A stretch of 64,000 nucleotides of DNA from an uncultured bacterium (GCA_942636505.2 CALOGB020000221.1:434001-498000), one strand, 5' to 3'. Shown: positions 9,356 through 18,406, counted from the first letter of the stretch. Notes: a model not told the origin generated them from the sequence alone. Program-made: numbers and translations.

Positions 9356-10428
9356 AACGTGCGCGTCACCTTGCTGAGATGCGACGGTGCGTCGGGGTTG
9401 AACCCGCGAGCAAGCGAGAGGGCGTTGACCATGCGATAGAAGCTCTGGATCATCAGGATAGGCTCGATCGCCGGATGCGCTTTCAACGCGGGCAGGACGC
9501 CGTCGTCGCTGCTGCCATCGAGCCCGGCATCGGCAAGCAACACGGCTGCGCCACGCTCGGCGAACTCGCGCGCCGCATCGCGCACGCCGTCGCCGGCCGC
9601 GTCGGAGGTCGCGAGCGCGAGCAACGGGAAGCCGTCCTCGACCAGCTGCATCGGGCCGTGGCGAACCTCGGCCGAGCTGAACGATTCGGCATGCAGCGCG
9701 CAGGTTTCCTTCATCTTCAGCGCCGCCTCGTTGGCGATGCCGAAGCCCATGCCGCGCGCGATCACGAACAAATTGGTCGCGGTGCGCAGCGGTGCGACGG
9801 CGGTCGACCAGTCGAGCGCCCAGGCGCGGGCTAGGTCGGCGGGGAGGGCCGCGACCGCGCTACGCAATGCGTCGTCGTCGGCCCATTCCGCGGTCAAAGC
9901 GGCGAAGGCGGCGAGCGAGCAGATGTAGGACTTGGTAGCCGCGACCGACTTTTCCGGTCCGGCGCACAGGGGGATCAGCGTATCGGCGGTTTCGGCGAGC
10001 GGCGAAGTCTCGTCGTTGACGAACGCGACGACATGCGCGCCGGCGGCCTTCTGCGCGGCGACCGCGGCAAGCAGATCGGGGCTGCGACCGCTTTGCGACA
10101 CCGCGATGCACAGCGTATTCCGCGCGCCGAGCGGTGCGTCGTAGATCGACACGACCGACGGCGCCGCGGCGGCGACCGGGACGCCGGTCTTCGTCCAGAT
10201 CAGATACTTGCCGTAGACCGCGGAGTGATCCGAGGAACCGCGCGCGCAAGTCACGACGACCGCGGGCGGGGCGCTACGAAGACGCGCACCGAGCGCCGCG
10301 AACGCGGCCGCGTTGGTTGCGAGCATCCGCGCGACGGCCTCGGACGATTCTGCAGCCTCGCGGAACATCAATGTTTCCGATTCCGCGATTGGAGGCGGTG
10401 TTAGCGGAGGCGGAGTGGCGTCGTGCAT
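9352..10428 (-). CDS. nagB2: SIS-domain glucosamine-6-phosphate deaminase (NagB-II type)
   Basis: The 358-residue protein has two SIS sugar-phosphate isomerase domains (about 45-185 and 205-345), with CARGSSDHS and SQSGRSPD in the first and ETCALHAE in the second. It resembles the isomerase half of GlmS without the glutaminase domain. Such proteins replace classical NagB in many proteobacterial nag operons, converting GlcN-6-P to fructose-6-P and ammonia. Position directly before nagA supports this. The start is uncertain: the ATG at 10428 has a weak site, while an internal ATG at 10368 has GGAAA six bases upstream and would remove a proline-rich 20-residue leader. Confidence 0.88.
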   Translation of the reverse strand: MHDATPPPLTPPPIAESETLMFREAAESSEAVARMLATNAAAFAALGARLRSAPPAVVVTCARGSSDHSAVYGKYLIWTKTGVPVAAAAPSVVSIYDAPLGARNTLCIAVSQSGRSPDLLAAVAAQKAAGAHVVAFVNDETSPLAETADTLIPLCAGPEKSVAATKSYICSLAAFAALTAEWADDDALRSAVAALPADLARAWALDWSTAVAPLRTATNLFVIARGMGFGIANEAALKMKETCALHAESFSSAEVRHGPMQLVEDGFPLLALATSDAAGDGVRDAAREFAERGAAVLLADAGLDGSSDDGVLPALKAHPAIEPILMIQSFYRMVNALSLARGFNPDAPSHLSKVTRTL

Positions 10429-10511
10429 GGCGGCTCGCTTCGATTGGCGTTCGGCGAGGAGCGAGAGGCCCCCCGACCCAGACCGGTTTGAGTAAGTTAT
10501 GGATTGGTATT
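10429..10511 (-). promoter_or_regulatory. Upstream region of the nagB2-nagA-nagF-nagE operon
   Basis: This 81-bp gap separates cutC from nagB-II on the same strand. Read on the minus strand it starts AATACCAATCC, matching the half-site upstream of nagR, and has ACCGGT about 23 bases later. It may hold a separate promoter for the PTS part of the cluster, but I see no convincing -35/-10 pair. Read-through from cutC is equally possible. Confidence 0.35.
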
Positions 10512-11292
10512 ATTCAAGCGCCGGATGTCCGGCCATCATGTTCGCCAGTCGCTCTACCGCGTCGCGGTTCGTGGCTGCGCGTCCTGGCGAGGCAAAGCCG
10601 AAGCGCAGTTCGGCTGGATCGGCGACGGTCGTCATGGGCGCGCGACACGAGGCGTGGACTTCGCGGACACCGGTCGCGAGGATAGCTGGCAAGGTCTCCG
10701 GCGAGACCCCGCTTCCCGCTAGCACGATGATCCGAGCGGCAGCTTGCTGGTGCAATGCCGACAGCATCGCGACGCCGTCGATCGCCTTGGGCGCGCCACC
10801 CGAGGTCAGGATCCGGTCGAAGCCGAGCGTGACGGCGGACTCGAGCGCGTCGGGCATGTCGCGGCACAAATCGAAGGCGCGGTGCAGCGTCAGCGAGAGT
10901 GGACGTCCGCGAGCATCGCCCAACGACTTGGCGTGTCCGATCCAGGCGGCAAGCGCGGGCAGGTCGAGCCGGTGGTCGGCATCGAGCGCGCCGATGACGA
11001 TTCCCGCCAATCCGGCGTCCGCCGCGGTGCGAATGTCGTCCGCGATCAGCGCCTGCTCGCGCGGGGTATAGACGAATCCGCCTTCACGTGGCCGGGCCAG
11101 GAGGTGGACGGGGACGCCGGAGGCCTCCGATGACGCCGCCGCTGCCCGGATCAGCGACGCGGGCGGGGTGAGGCCACCGACGCCGAGCGCCGCGCACAGT
11201 TCGATGCGGTCCGCACCGCCAGCGATCGCCACGTCGATACCATACAGATCCTCGACACAGACTTCGAGCATGGTTCGGGTACGAGGTACCAT
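10510..11292 (-). CDS. cutC: CutC family TIM-barrel protein
   Basis: This is a protein of about 260 residues with the CutC landmarks VCVEDLYG, GADRIELCAAL, LARPREGGF, LTLHRAFD and RILTSGG. CutC was named for copper tolerance, but the fold is an enzyme-like TIM barrel and its reaction is not established. Here it lies between a glycosylasparaginase and nagB-II, which points to glycan breakdown rather than metal handling. Three starts are possible: GTG 11310 (GTGA overlap with the previous stop), ATG 11292 (GGAAG upstream; chosen) and ATG 11271 (matches the shortest family members). Confidence 0.85.
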   Translation of the reverse strand: MVPRTRTMLEVCVEDLYGIDVAIAGGADRIELCAALGVGGLTPPASLIRAAAASSEASGVPVHLLARPREGGFVYTPREQALIADDIRTAADAGLAGIVIGALDADHRLDLPALAAWIGHAKSLGDARGRPLSLTLHRAFDLCRDMPDALESAVTLGFDRILTSGGAPKAIDGVAMLSALHQQAAARIIVLAGSGVSPETLPAILATGVREVHASCRAPMTTVADPAELRFGFASPGRAATNRDAVERLANMMAGHPALE

Positions 11293-11306
11293 GTCTTCCG
11301 GTACGC

Positions 11307-12329
11307 TCACGCCTGGAACAGCGACCGCGCCTTCAGCACCGTCGTCTTGCCGCGCGCGTCGGTGACCGCATAGGTAAAGCCCGGCAGCAGGCAGAACGCG
11401 CCGACATTGCCCTTCGTGTCGAGCGCGAGAAAGCCGACCTGGACGCCGCGGATCGCACCGCCGCGCAGCGTGGCGATATGCCGGACCACCTCTTCGCACG
11501 CCTGTTGCGCCGTCGACCCGCCGCGCATCGACGCAACGACGCGTGCCGAGCCTGCTACGCGGGTGACTTCCTCGCCGAGCCCGGTCGAGGTGGCACCACC
11601 GACGCCTGCCTCGACGTACAAGCCCGACCCTACCTGCGGCGAATCGCCGACCCGGCCGCGCATCTTGAACGCCATGCCGGAGGTCGTGCAGGCGCCCGCC
11701 ATGCGTCCATCGGCCGTGCGCGCGAGCAGGCCGATCGTGTCATGATCCAGCGCGCCGCCCGGCGTGCGGGTAATGCGGTTCTCGCTATTGGCTTCGGGCT
11801 GGTATTTCGCGGTCTTGAGCCAGTCGCGCCATGCCTTTTCCGATTCCGGGGTGAGCAGCGACTGTTGCGGAAATCCCTGGTCGCGCGCGAACCGTGTCGC
11901 GCCCTCGCCGACGAGGAAGGTGTGCGGCGTCCGCTCCATCACGCGGCGCGCGACGGAGATCGCATGCACCGTGTTCTCCAGCGCGGCGACGGCCCCGACG
12001 CCGCCGACATCGTCCATGATGACCGCATCGAGCGTGACGTGGCCATCGCGGTCGGGATAGCCGGAATAGCCGACGCTGTGGTTGGTCGGATCCGCCTCGG
12101 GCACCATCGCGCCGGCTTCGACCGCGTCGATCAGCGAGCCGCCCTTGGCGAGTTCTGCGAAGGCCACCGCGTTGGCGGCGGCGCCAAAGTCCCATGTCGA
12201 CAGGACCATCGTGCCGGTCGCCGAAGCGTCCGCCGCGGCACCCGATCGGGCAGCCGCCCGAGTCGCTACGAATGGTATCATGCCCAGGCCGCCCAAGCCG
12301 GCGAGCAACGACCGTCGCGTGTTCTCCAT
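11307..12329 (-). CDS. N4-(beta-N-acetylglucosaminyl)-L-asparaginase (glycosylasparaginase)
   Basis: The 340-residue Ntn-hydrolase cleaves the GlcNAc-asparagine bond of N-linked glycan remnants. The precursor is expected to cut itself before T198 in GGALDHDTIG, making that threonine the nucleophile. The N-terminus TRRSLLAGLGGLG followed by an alanine-rich stretch is a twin-arginine signal, so it acts in the periplasm. The ATG at 12329 has AAGGGGG seven bases upstream. It is the first gene of the minus-strand run, divergent from the TonB receptor. It would release GlcNAc from glycopeptides for the Nag pathway. Confidence 0.9.
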   Translation of the reverse strand: MENTRRSLLAGLGGLGMIPFVATRAAARSGAAADASATGTMVLSTWDFGAAANAVAFAELAKGGSLIDAVEAGAMVPEADPTNHSVGYSGYPDRDGHVTLDAVIMDDVGGVGAVAALENTVHAISVARRVMERTPHTFLVGEGATRFARDQGFPQQSLLTPESEKAWRDWLKTAKYQPEANSENRITRTPGGALDHDTIGLLARTADGRMAGACTTSGMAFKMRGRVGDSPQVGSGLYVEAGVGGATSTGLGEEVTRVAGSARVVASMRGGSTAQQACEEVVRHIATLRGGAIRGVQVGFLALDTKGNVGAFCLLPGFTYAVTDARGKTTVLKARSLFQA

Positions 12330-12527
12330 TAGATCCCCCTTGCGTTCTTGTGTGCACGCTATCGCAAGGAGATGGCGACCGCCAGTAGTGACGCCGATTT
12401 GCAACATTCCAACGCAAATGTTCTAGACCGGTATTGCTTCGGCATTGACTGGCGACGTGTTTTGACCAAACCAGTACGGGCAACCGGTATAGCGCTATCA
12501 CGCAACCGGGCTTTTTTAGGGGTAGGT
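12330..12527. promoter_or_regulatory. Divergent promoter region with TCTAGA-centred imperfect palindrome
   Basis: This 198-bp region drives the asparaginase leftward and the TonB receptor rightward. TTCTAGACCGGTATT at 12421-12435 is an imperfect palindrome around TCTAGA, like the DasR/NagR class of GntR operators, and includes ACCGGTATT, a variant of the half-site at the other nag promoters. For the receptor, TTGACC (12462-12467) and TATAGC (12488-12493) are possible promoter boxes, though the 20-bp spacing is long. Confidence 0.4.
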
Positions 12528-15500
12528 ATGAACTTCGGCCATTCTGTTTCGCGGATCGCGCTCGTCGGATCTCTCGTGTTTTCCGCTACCACAGCCTTCG
12601 CACAGGATGTGCCCGCGCAGGCGGTAACGCCCGCCCAGGCTGCTGCGAGCACGCCCGCCGAAGCCAAGGTCGAGGCGGATGCCACCACCGCAACCACCGC
12701 CGTCGATCGCGACACGCCGAAGGACGACACGATCGTCGTTACGGGCTCGCGCATCCAGCGTCCGAACATGACGTCGGCGGCCCCGATCACGTCGGTCACC
12801 GCGCAAGACATTCGCGCGCAGGCTGCGGTCAACGTCGAGGACGTGCTGAACCGCCTGCCGCAGATCGCGCCGGACAGCCAGCAGACGTATAACGACTCCG
12901 ACGGTCGCCAGCGCATCAAGCTGCGCAGCCTTGGGTTCGAGCGCACGCTGGTCCTGATCGACGGCAAGCGCCTCGGCACGCAGAACGGCCAGGACGTCGG
13001 CATCATCCCGCCGTCGCTGCTCGAGCGGGTCGACGTGCTGACCGGCGGTGCCTCGTCGGTCTACGGGTCGGACGCGGTTGCGGGCGTCGTCAACTTCGTC
13101 CTGAAGAAGGATTTCGAAGGCATCCAGCTCGACGGCAACTACAATTTCTACAACCACAACAACAAGGACACGGTCGTCTCGTCGCTGGCGCGTTCGTCGG
13201 GCTTCAGCAGCCCACGCGGCCTGACCAACGACGGTGGTCGTGCCGACGTCACGCTGACCGCGGGCAAGAAGCTGTTCGACGGCGCGCTGCGGATCAACGG
13301 CTTCGTCAACTACAAGCATACCGACGAAGTGTTGTTGTCGGCGCGCTCGAACTCGGGCTGCTATCTGACGCAGACTAGTCTGAACGCACCGCTGTCGTGC
13401 GGCCTGACCCCGAGCAGCTCGACGAGCGGGCTTATCACGCCACTCAGCGGTGCGAACGCCAACGCGCAGCTCGTCAACAACCCGAACGGCACGCGTACTT
13501 TCGTGCCGTTCGGTCCAGGTGCCGGCAACGCCTCGAACTATTTCAGCAACTATGCGTATCAGCGCCCATCCGAGCGCGTGAACGCCGGCGGCTTCGTCAG
13601 CCTCGACATCGCACCCGACGCCGAGCTGTATGCGTCGGGCATCTGGTTCCGCGACAAGTCGTACAACAACTACCCGGCGATCGCCGGCGGTAGCGTGCAG
13701 GTGAACTGCAACAACCCGTTCCTGTCGGGTGCGCAGGCAACCGCGATCTGCGGCAACGCGGCTGGCACGGCGACGACGGCACCGATCGATCTTCGCTATC
13801 GTCTTGGTGAGGGCAATGATCAGCCGGACGCGTATCTGAACACCGGTGTTCGCCTGACCGGCGGCGTCCGCGGCAAGGTCGGCAGCGCGTGGACCTATGA
13901 CGTCGGCGGCGTCTATGCCCGCAACCACCAGGATTACACGCCGAGCTTCGTCAACGCGACCAACCTGCGGAACTCGATCAACGTCGGTGGCACCCGCGCC
14001 GCACCGACCTGCGCGACGACCACGGATCCTGCCTGCGTTCCCTTCGACGCGTTCAGCGCGGGCAACACCAATCCGGCCCTCATCGACTATCTGTACGACC
14101 AGGGCACCGCGGCGACCACCGGCACGCTGTACGACGTGCAGGCCAACGTTACCGGCGATCTCGGCAAATACGGCATCACCTCGCCGTTCGCGGAGCAGGG
14201 CGTCGCGATCGCGCTGGGCACGGAATATCGCAAGGATACGCTCAAATCGACTGCCGACAGCGTGTATCGCGCAGGTCTTGGCGGCACCGACAGCTACCTG
14301 AAGCAGGACGTCTGGGAGGCCAATATCGAAGTGCAGGCGCCGCTGGTCGAGCACAAGCGCTTCGCCGACCTGTTGCAGGTGAACGGCGGCTACCGCGTGT
14401 CGAAGTACAGCAGCAACCCGAGCACGTTCAACACCTGGAAGATCGAGGGCATCTACGCCCCCGTCAGCGACCTGACGTTCCGCGCCTCGTTCAACAAGGC
14501 GCAGCGCGCACCGACAGTGACTGAAATCCGCCAGGCGACCAACGTCGATTTCGCGTCGGGCGGCGCAGGCACGTTCAACGATTTCTGCGCACCGACGGTC
14601 GTCAACGGCGCCAACGGCGTGACCTACGGCGCGCCGATCGCGTCGCGTGAAGTGTGTCGTGCAACCGGCCTGTCCGATGCGCTCTACGGCAGCCAGACCC
14701 TGCTGTGCAGCAACGGCACCGCGCCGAACGGCTCGGCGGCGTGCACCGTGCGCTCGGGCGGGTATACCGCCGATCCGGAAACCGCCTACACGCAGACCTA
14801 TGGCCTGATCGTGAAGCCGCGGTTCGTGAAGGGCCTGGTGTTCTCGGTCGATCGCTACCAGATCAAGATCAACGATTCGCTCGGGTACAACGACTACAGC
14901 TATTACACCGATGGCTGCCAGCGTTCGAACGGCGACGCGTTCTTCTGCCAGGGCATCGTCCGCAATCCCGGCACCGGCACGCTGTATTCGACGGCCGGGA
15001 GCAACCCATCGACTGGTTTCATTCGCCAGGGCACGACCAACTACTACACGTCGATCGCCCGTGGTTATGACTTCCAGGCGCAGTACACGCTCGACCTTGC
15101 CAGCGCCGGCAAGATCGACTGGAACTTCAACGGGTCGCTGACGACGTTCGCGGGCGGCCAAGACTCGCCGGTCCAGCCGGAGCGCAACTGCGCTGGGTAT
15201 TACGGCAACGGTTGTGGCCAGCTGATCCCGAAATGGTCGCATGGCCTGCGCGCGACCTACACCACGCTCGACCGCGGCTTCAGCGCCTCGTTCAACTGGC
15301 GCTATGTCGGGTCGCTGACCAACGCGGACAATTCGGGTGATCCGGCGATCGGTGGCACGGACGCACGCGCGCGGACCAGCTACTACCGGGTTTCGCCGAA
15401 GAGCTACTTCGACCTCGCGCTCAACTTTGCGATCGACAAGCAGTTCTCGCTGCGCCTGATCGCGAACAACCTGCTCGACAAGAGCGCGCCGATCGTTCCG

Positions 15501-15599
15501 GACTCGTACAACGTCGCCCTCGCGCGCACGAACACGATCCCGCAGCGCTACGACTCGCTCGGCCGCAACCTGGCGGTGGGTGCGACCGTCCGGTTCTGA
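12528..15599 (+). CDS. TonB-dependent outer-membrane receptor
   Basis: The 1023-residue protein has a signal peptide (1 to about 25, ending AFA), an alanine/proline-rich linker, a TonB-box-like stretch DTIVVTGSRI, a plug domain (about 70-190, with LRSLGFERTLVLIDGKR and SSVYGSDAVAGVVNF) and a large beta-barrel ending in VGATVRF with terminal phenylalanine. ATG 12528 is preceded by AGGGGTAGG. The long loops and position opposite the glycosylasparaginase suggest uptake of GlcNAc-containing oligosaccharides or glycopeptides using TonB energy. No SusD-like partner lies next to it. The substrate is inferred from context. Confidence 0.92.
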   Translation: MNFGHSVSRIALVGSLVFSATTAFAQDVPAQAVTPAQAAASTPAEAKVEADATTATTAVDRDTPKDDTIVVTGSRIQRPNMTSAAPITSVTAQDIRAQAAVNVEDVLNRLPQIAPDSQQTYNDSDGRQRIKLRSLGFERTLVLIDGKRLGTQNGQDVGIIPPSLLERVDVLTGGASSVYGSDAVAGVVNFVLKKDFEGIQLDGNYNFYNHNNKDTVVSSLARSSGFSSPRGLTNDGGRADVTLTAGKKLFDGALRINGFVNYKHTDEVLLSARSNSGCYLTQTSLNAPLSCGLTPSSSTSGLITPLSGANANAQLVNNPNGTRTFVPFGPGAGNASNYFSNYAYQRPSERVNAGGFVSLDIAPDAELYASGIWFRDKSYNNYPAIAGGSVQVNCNNPFLSGAQATAICGNAAGTATTAPIDLRYRLGEGNDQPDAYLNTGVRLTGGVRGKVGSAWTYDVGGVYARNHQDYTPSFVNATNLRNSINVGGTRAAPTCATTTDPACVPFDAFSAGNTNPALIDYLYDQGTAATTGTLYDVQANVTGDLGKYGITSPFAEQGVAIALGTEYRKDTLKSTADSVYRAGLGGTDSYLKQDVWEANIEVQAPLVEHKRFADLLQVNGGYRVSKYSSNPSTFNTWKIEGIYAPVSDLTFRASFNKAQRAPTVTEIRQATNVDFASGGAGTFNDFCAPTVVNGANGVTYGAPIASREVCRATGLSDALYGSQTLLCSNGTAPNGSAACTVRSGGYTADPETAYTQTYGLIVKPRFVKGLVFSVDRYQIKINDSLGYNDYSYYTDGCQRSNGDAFFCQGIVRNPGTGTLYSTAGSNPSTGFIRQGTTNYYTSIARGYDFQAQYTLDLASAGKIDWNFNGSLTTFAGGQDSPVQPERNCAGYYGNGCGQLIPKWSHGLRATYTTLDRGFSASFNWRYVGSLTNADNSGDPAIGGTDARARTSYYRVSPKSYFDLALNFAIDKQFSLRLIANNLLDKSAPIVPDSYNVALARTNTIPQRYDSLGRNLAVGATVRF

Positions 15600-15607
15600 T
15601 GCAACGC

Positions 15608-15633
15608 TGGCTCGTGTCTGTCGACGCGAGCCA
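15608..15633 (+). terminator. Hairpin downstream of the TonB receptor
   Basis: TGGCTCGTGTC pairs with GACGCGAGCCA at 10 of 11 positions around a 4-base loop, nine bases after the stop. There is no T-run, so it may be an mRNA 3' hairpin rather than a terminator by itself. Confidence 0.5.
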
Positions 15634-15654
15634 ATGGTGCCGAATGAAGATCCT

Positions 15655-15681
15655 CCGTGCCTTGGGGCGCGGGGGATTTTT
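15655..15681 (+). terminator. Rho-independent terminator candidate
   Basis: CCGTGCC and GGCGCGG form a stem with one G-U pair, extendable by two pairs, over a TTGG loop. GGGATTTTT follows. It is well placed to end the receptor transcript. Confidence 0.55.
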
Positions 15682-15772
15682 CATGTCGGGCGATGCTGGC
15701 GTTGGAGCTTGAGCGCTACCGACCGATGCCACGCAGCTTGCGGCGGTGACATCGTTTATCGAAAGTCGGAAA

Positions 15773-15848
15773 TGGTGCCGGTTGCAGGAATCGAACCCGC
15801 GACATCCAGTTTACAAAACTGGCGCTCTACCAACTGAGCTAAACCGGC
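15773..15848 (-). tRNA. tRNA-Thr (anticodon TGT)
   Basis: On the minus strand GCCGGTT...AACCGGC makes the acceptor stem, followed by discriminator A and an encoded CCA. The anticodon arm is CCAGT-TTTGTAA-ACTGG, giving TGT for threonine. The D-loop TAGCTCAGTTGGTAGAGC and the T-arm GCGGGTTCGATTCCTGC are canonical. Length is 76 with CCA. Confidence 0.97.
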
Positions 15849-15889
15849 CCTTGCGTCGGGCGCTGCCCGGTGCGTCGCGACCCCATGCT

Positions 15890-16765
15890 TCAAGATACGC
15901 CGAAGGTCCAGCCCTCGGTTTGCGCGATATGCGATGTCATCGCCGCCGGGTGCCAGAGTTCGGGGCGATCGGCGTTGGCGCGGAGCCAGGCGGCAGTGAG
16001 TATCGCGTCGGTGGCGTGGTCGTCGTAGCGGGCGAGGGGGGCATGCGGGTCGCTGCCGATCGCGGCCAGTGCCACGTCGAGTGCGGCGGCGTCGCGGATC
16101 TTGCTGAGCCCCTTGCGGATGCCCGCGGCGCGTGCGGCGATCGTGGTGTAGATCTCGACGATCAGCGGACCTTGCGACGGCACCGGATCGAACGGCCAGA
16201 CCGGCACGTGGCCAGCCAGCCTGTGCAGCACGCGCATGCCGGTGAGGCTCGACTTGCCGACCTGCGCCGCGCCGACGAGATTGAGGTTGCTGGTCGGGCT
16301 CAATCCTTGCCGCCGCTGTGCCTCCTCGGTCACGCGGAGGCGGCCGGACCCTTCGAAGAACTCGCCCTTGCGCCCGCCGTGGCGACGCAGATGCCGCGCG
16401 ACCTCGTCATGATCGACGAAGCTGCTGGCCTCCAGATGCGGATCGTCCGCGCAGATCCGTTCGACCAGCGCCCACAGCGCGCGCGCATCCGCTGGACTCT
16501 CTGCCCAGCCGGGAAAGAACGCGTCTTGGTCGATGAACGGCAGCGATGGCCCGAGATCGAGCCCGACCAGCGTATCCGGTGGCATCGCGTTCGCCAGCCA
16601 ATCGAGCGCGGCGGTGCGCGACCAGCCGCCCTCGCCTGCAATCAGCGTCGGTGCAGCGGCCCCGCGCGCGCAGATCGCGACGGCGATCCCCGATTGCCGG
16701 GGACCGACCGCGCCCGACCAGTCGATCGCGGCGAAATGGCCGAAGCGGTCAAGGGCGATCGCCAT
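15890..16765 (-). CDS. DUF429-like protein with RNase H-like fold (predicted)
   Basis: The 291-residue cytoplasmic protein has AAIDWSGA near the N-terminus, GLDLG at about 68-72 and DDHATDAILTAAWLRA near the C-terminus. This spacing of acidic residues is typical of DUF429, thought to have an RNase H-like nuclease fold. No precise role is known. It overlaps the following YjbR-like gene by 17 bp, so it is the last member of a minus-strand run with rarA. Confidence 0.6.
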   Translation of the reverse strand: MAIALDRFGHFAAIDWSGAVGPRQSGIAVAICARGAAAPTLIAGEGGWSRTAALDWLANAMPPDTLVGLDLGPSLPFIDQDAFFPGWAESPADARALWALVERICADDPHLEASSFVDHDEVARHLRRHGGRKGEFFEGSGRLRVTEEAQRRQGLSPTSNLNLVGAAQVGKSSLTGMRVLHRLAGHVPVWPFDPVPSQGPLIVEIYTTIAARAAGIRKGLSKIRDAAALDVALAAIGSDPHAPLARYDDHATDAILTAAWLRANADRPELWHPAAMTSHIAQTEGWTFGVS

Positions 16766-17090
16766 ACGCCTTCCGCTGCTTGGCCGATGCCTGATCCCAC
16801 CAGGCGCGGGCGATCACGCGGGCAACGCGCTCGGGATCATGCGTTCCGTAGCGGACCAGCAGGCCGGGCCAGGTCTCGTAATGCGCCGTCTGCCAGAAAC
16901 CGTCGGGATCGGTCGCGATCAGGACCGCCTTCTCGTCGTGCGGGCTGCGGATGTGGAAGCTGCCATCGACATGGCCGGCGCTGACGAACATCTTGCCGCG
17001 TGTCTTGATCGCGGGCTGGCCGTACGAGGTCGATGCCTCGGTCTCGGGGAGCGACAGCGCATAGTCCGCGACCGCAGCCCAATCCTTCAC
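16749..17090 (-). CDS. MmcQ/YjbR family protein
   Basis: The protein has about 113 residues with the YjbR/MmcQ pattern: DYALSLPETEASTSYGQPAI, then GKMFVSAG, and a C-terminal WWDQASAKQRKAY. The family has a CyaY-like fold and is sometimes described as DNA-binding; the function is unproven. GTG at 17090 is chosen because it overlaps the rarA stop as GTGA, with GGAAAA upstream. An ATG at 17120 would lengthen it by 10 residues inside rarA. It is probably cotranslated with rarA. Confidence 0.75.
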   Translation of the reverse strand: MKDWAAVADYALSLPETEASTSYGQPAIKTRGKMFVSAGHVDGSFHIRSPHDEKAVLIATDPDGFWQTAHYETWPGLLVRYGTHDPERVARVIARAWWDQASAKQRKAYGDRP

Positions 17091-18406
17091 GAGCGCTTTT
17101 CCGCGCGCAGGCCGTCCCAATAGGCGAGCCGCTCGGACAGCCGTTTTTCGAAGCCGCGTTCGGTCGGCGTATAGAAGGTCTGCGCGGTCATCTCGTCGGG
17201 CCAGTAATCCGAGCCGGAGAACGCATCCTCGGCATCATGGTCATAGGCGTAGCCCTTGCCGTAGCCGATATCACGCATGAGCTTGGTTGGCGCGTTGCGG
17301 ATCGACGCGGGGGGCATCAACGAGCCGGTTTCGCGCGCCGATTTCCACGCTGCCTTCTGCGCCTTGTAGACCGCGTTCGATTTGGGCGCGGTCGCCAGAT
17401 AGACGCAGGCCTGCGCGATCGCGAGTTCGCCTTCGGGGCTGCCGAGAAAGTCGTACGTGTCCTTGGCGGCGATGCACTGGACCAGCGCCTGAGGGTCGGC
17501 GAGGCCGATATCCTCGACTGCTGCGCGGGTCAGGCGACGGAGCAGGAACAGCGGTTCCTCGCCCGCGGTCAGCATCCGCGCGAGATAATAGAGCGCGGCC
17601 TGCGGGTCCGACCCGCGGATCGATTTGTGGAGCGCGGAGATGAGGTTGTAATGCCCCTCGCGATCCTTGTCGTACACCGCGACGCGGCGTTGCAGGAAGT
17701 TCGAAAGACCTGCGGGATCGAGCGGTTCGGGCAGGTTCACCGAGAACAGCGTCTCCGCCTGGTTGAGCAGGAAACGACCATCGCCATCGGCGCTGGCGAT
17801 CAGCGCGTCCTTGGCGGGCGGGGTGAGGGGCAGGGGCCGTTCCATCTCGGTCTCGGCGCGGTCGAGCAATTGTTCGAGCGCGCCACGGCCGAGCCGTTCG
17901 AGGATCAGCACCTGCGCGCGACTGAGCAACGCGGCGTTAAGTTCGAACGACGGGTTTTCGGTGGTCGCGCCGACCAACGTCACCGTGCCGTCCTCGACAT
18001 AGGGCAGGAAACCGTCCTGCTGCGCGCGGTTGAAGCGGTGGATCTCGTCCACGAACAACAACGTGCGCTTGCCGATCTTGGCGTGCTCGCGCGCCTCGGC
18101 GAACGACTTCTTGAGGTCGGCGACACCGGAGAACACCGCCGAGATCGCGACGAACCGCAGGTCGACGGCGTCGGCGAGCAACCGCGCGATCGTCGTCTTG
18201 CCGGTGCCGGGCGGGCCCCACAGGATGATCGAGGACAATCGCCCCGCCGACACCATCCTGCCGATCGCACCTTGGGGACCGGTGATGTGATCCTGCCCGA
18301 CCACCTCGTCCAACGTGCGCGGACGCAGGCGGTCGGCGAGCGGCGCGTTTTCGGGATGCGTTTCGGTGGGGGCGGCGGGTTCGAAGCCCGCGAAGAGATC
18401 GGCCAT
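17087..18406 (-). CDS. rarA: Replication-associated recombination protein A (MgsA/RarA AAA+ ATPase)
   Basis: The 439-residue clamp-loader-like ATPase acts at stalled replication forks. It has PLADRLRPRTLDEVVGQDH (22-40), Walker A GPPGTGKTT (64-72), Walker B LLFVDEIHRF (116-125), sensor 1 GATTEN and the C-terminal MgsA tetramerisation domain with AYDHD. The start at ATG 18406 (MADLFAG) fits the family; ATG 18442 would add 12 unconserved residues. No strong ribosome site is seen before either. Confidence 0.95.
   Translation of the reverse strand: MADLFAGFEPAAPTETHPENAPLADRLRPRTLDEVVGQDHITGPQGAIGRMVSAGRLSSIILWGPPGTGKTTIARLLADAVDLRFVAISAVFSGVADLKKSFAEAREHAKIGKRTLLFVDEIHRFNRAQQDGFLPYVEDGTVTLVGATTENPSFELNAALLSRAQVLILERLGRGALEQLLDRAETEMERPLPLTPPAKDALIASADGDGRFLLNQAETLFSVNLPEPLDPAGLSNFLQRRVAVYDKDREGHYNLISALHKSIRGSDPQAALYYLARMLTAGEEPLFLLRRLTRAAVEDIGLADPQALVQCIAAKDTYDFLGSPEGELAIAQACVYLATAPKSNAVYKAQKAAWKSARETGSLMPPASIRNAPTKLMRDIGYGKGYAYDHDAEDAFSGSDYWPDEMTAQTFYTPTERGFEKRLSERLAYWDGLRAEKRS

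Noticed and set aside
12516..15242. 908-codon minus-strand frame opposite the TonB receptor
   Set aside because: It is the antisense shadow of a clear signal-peptide, plug and barrel protein; no recognisable domain.
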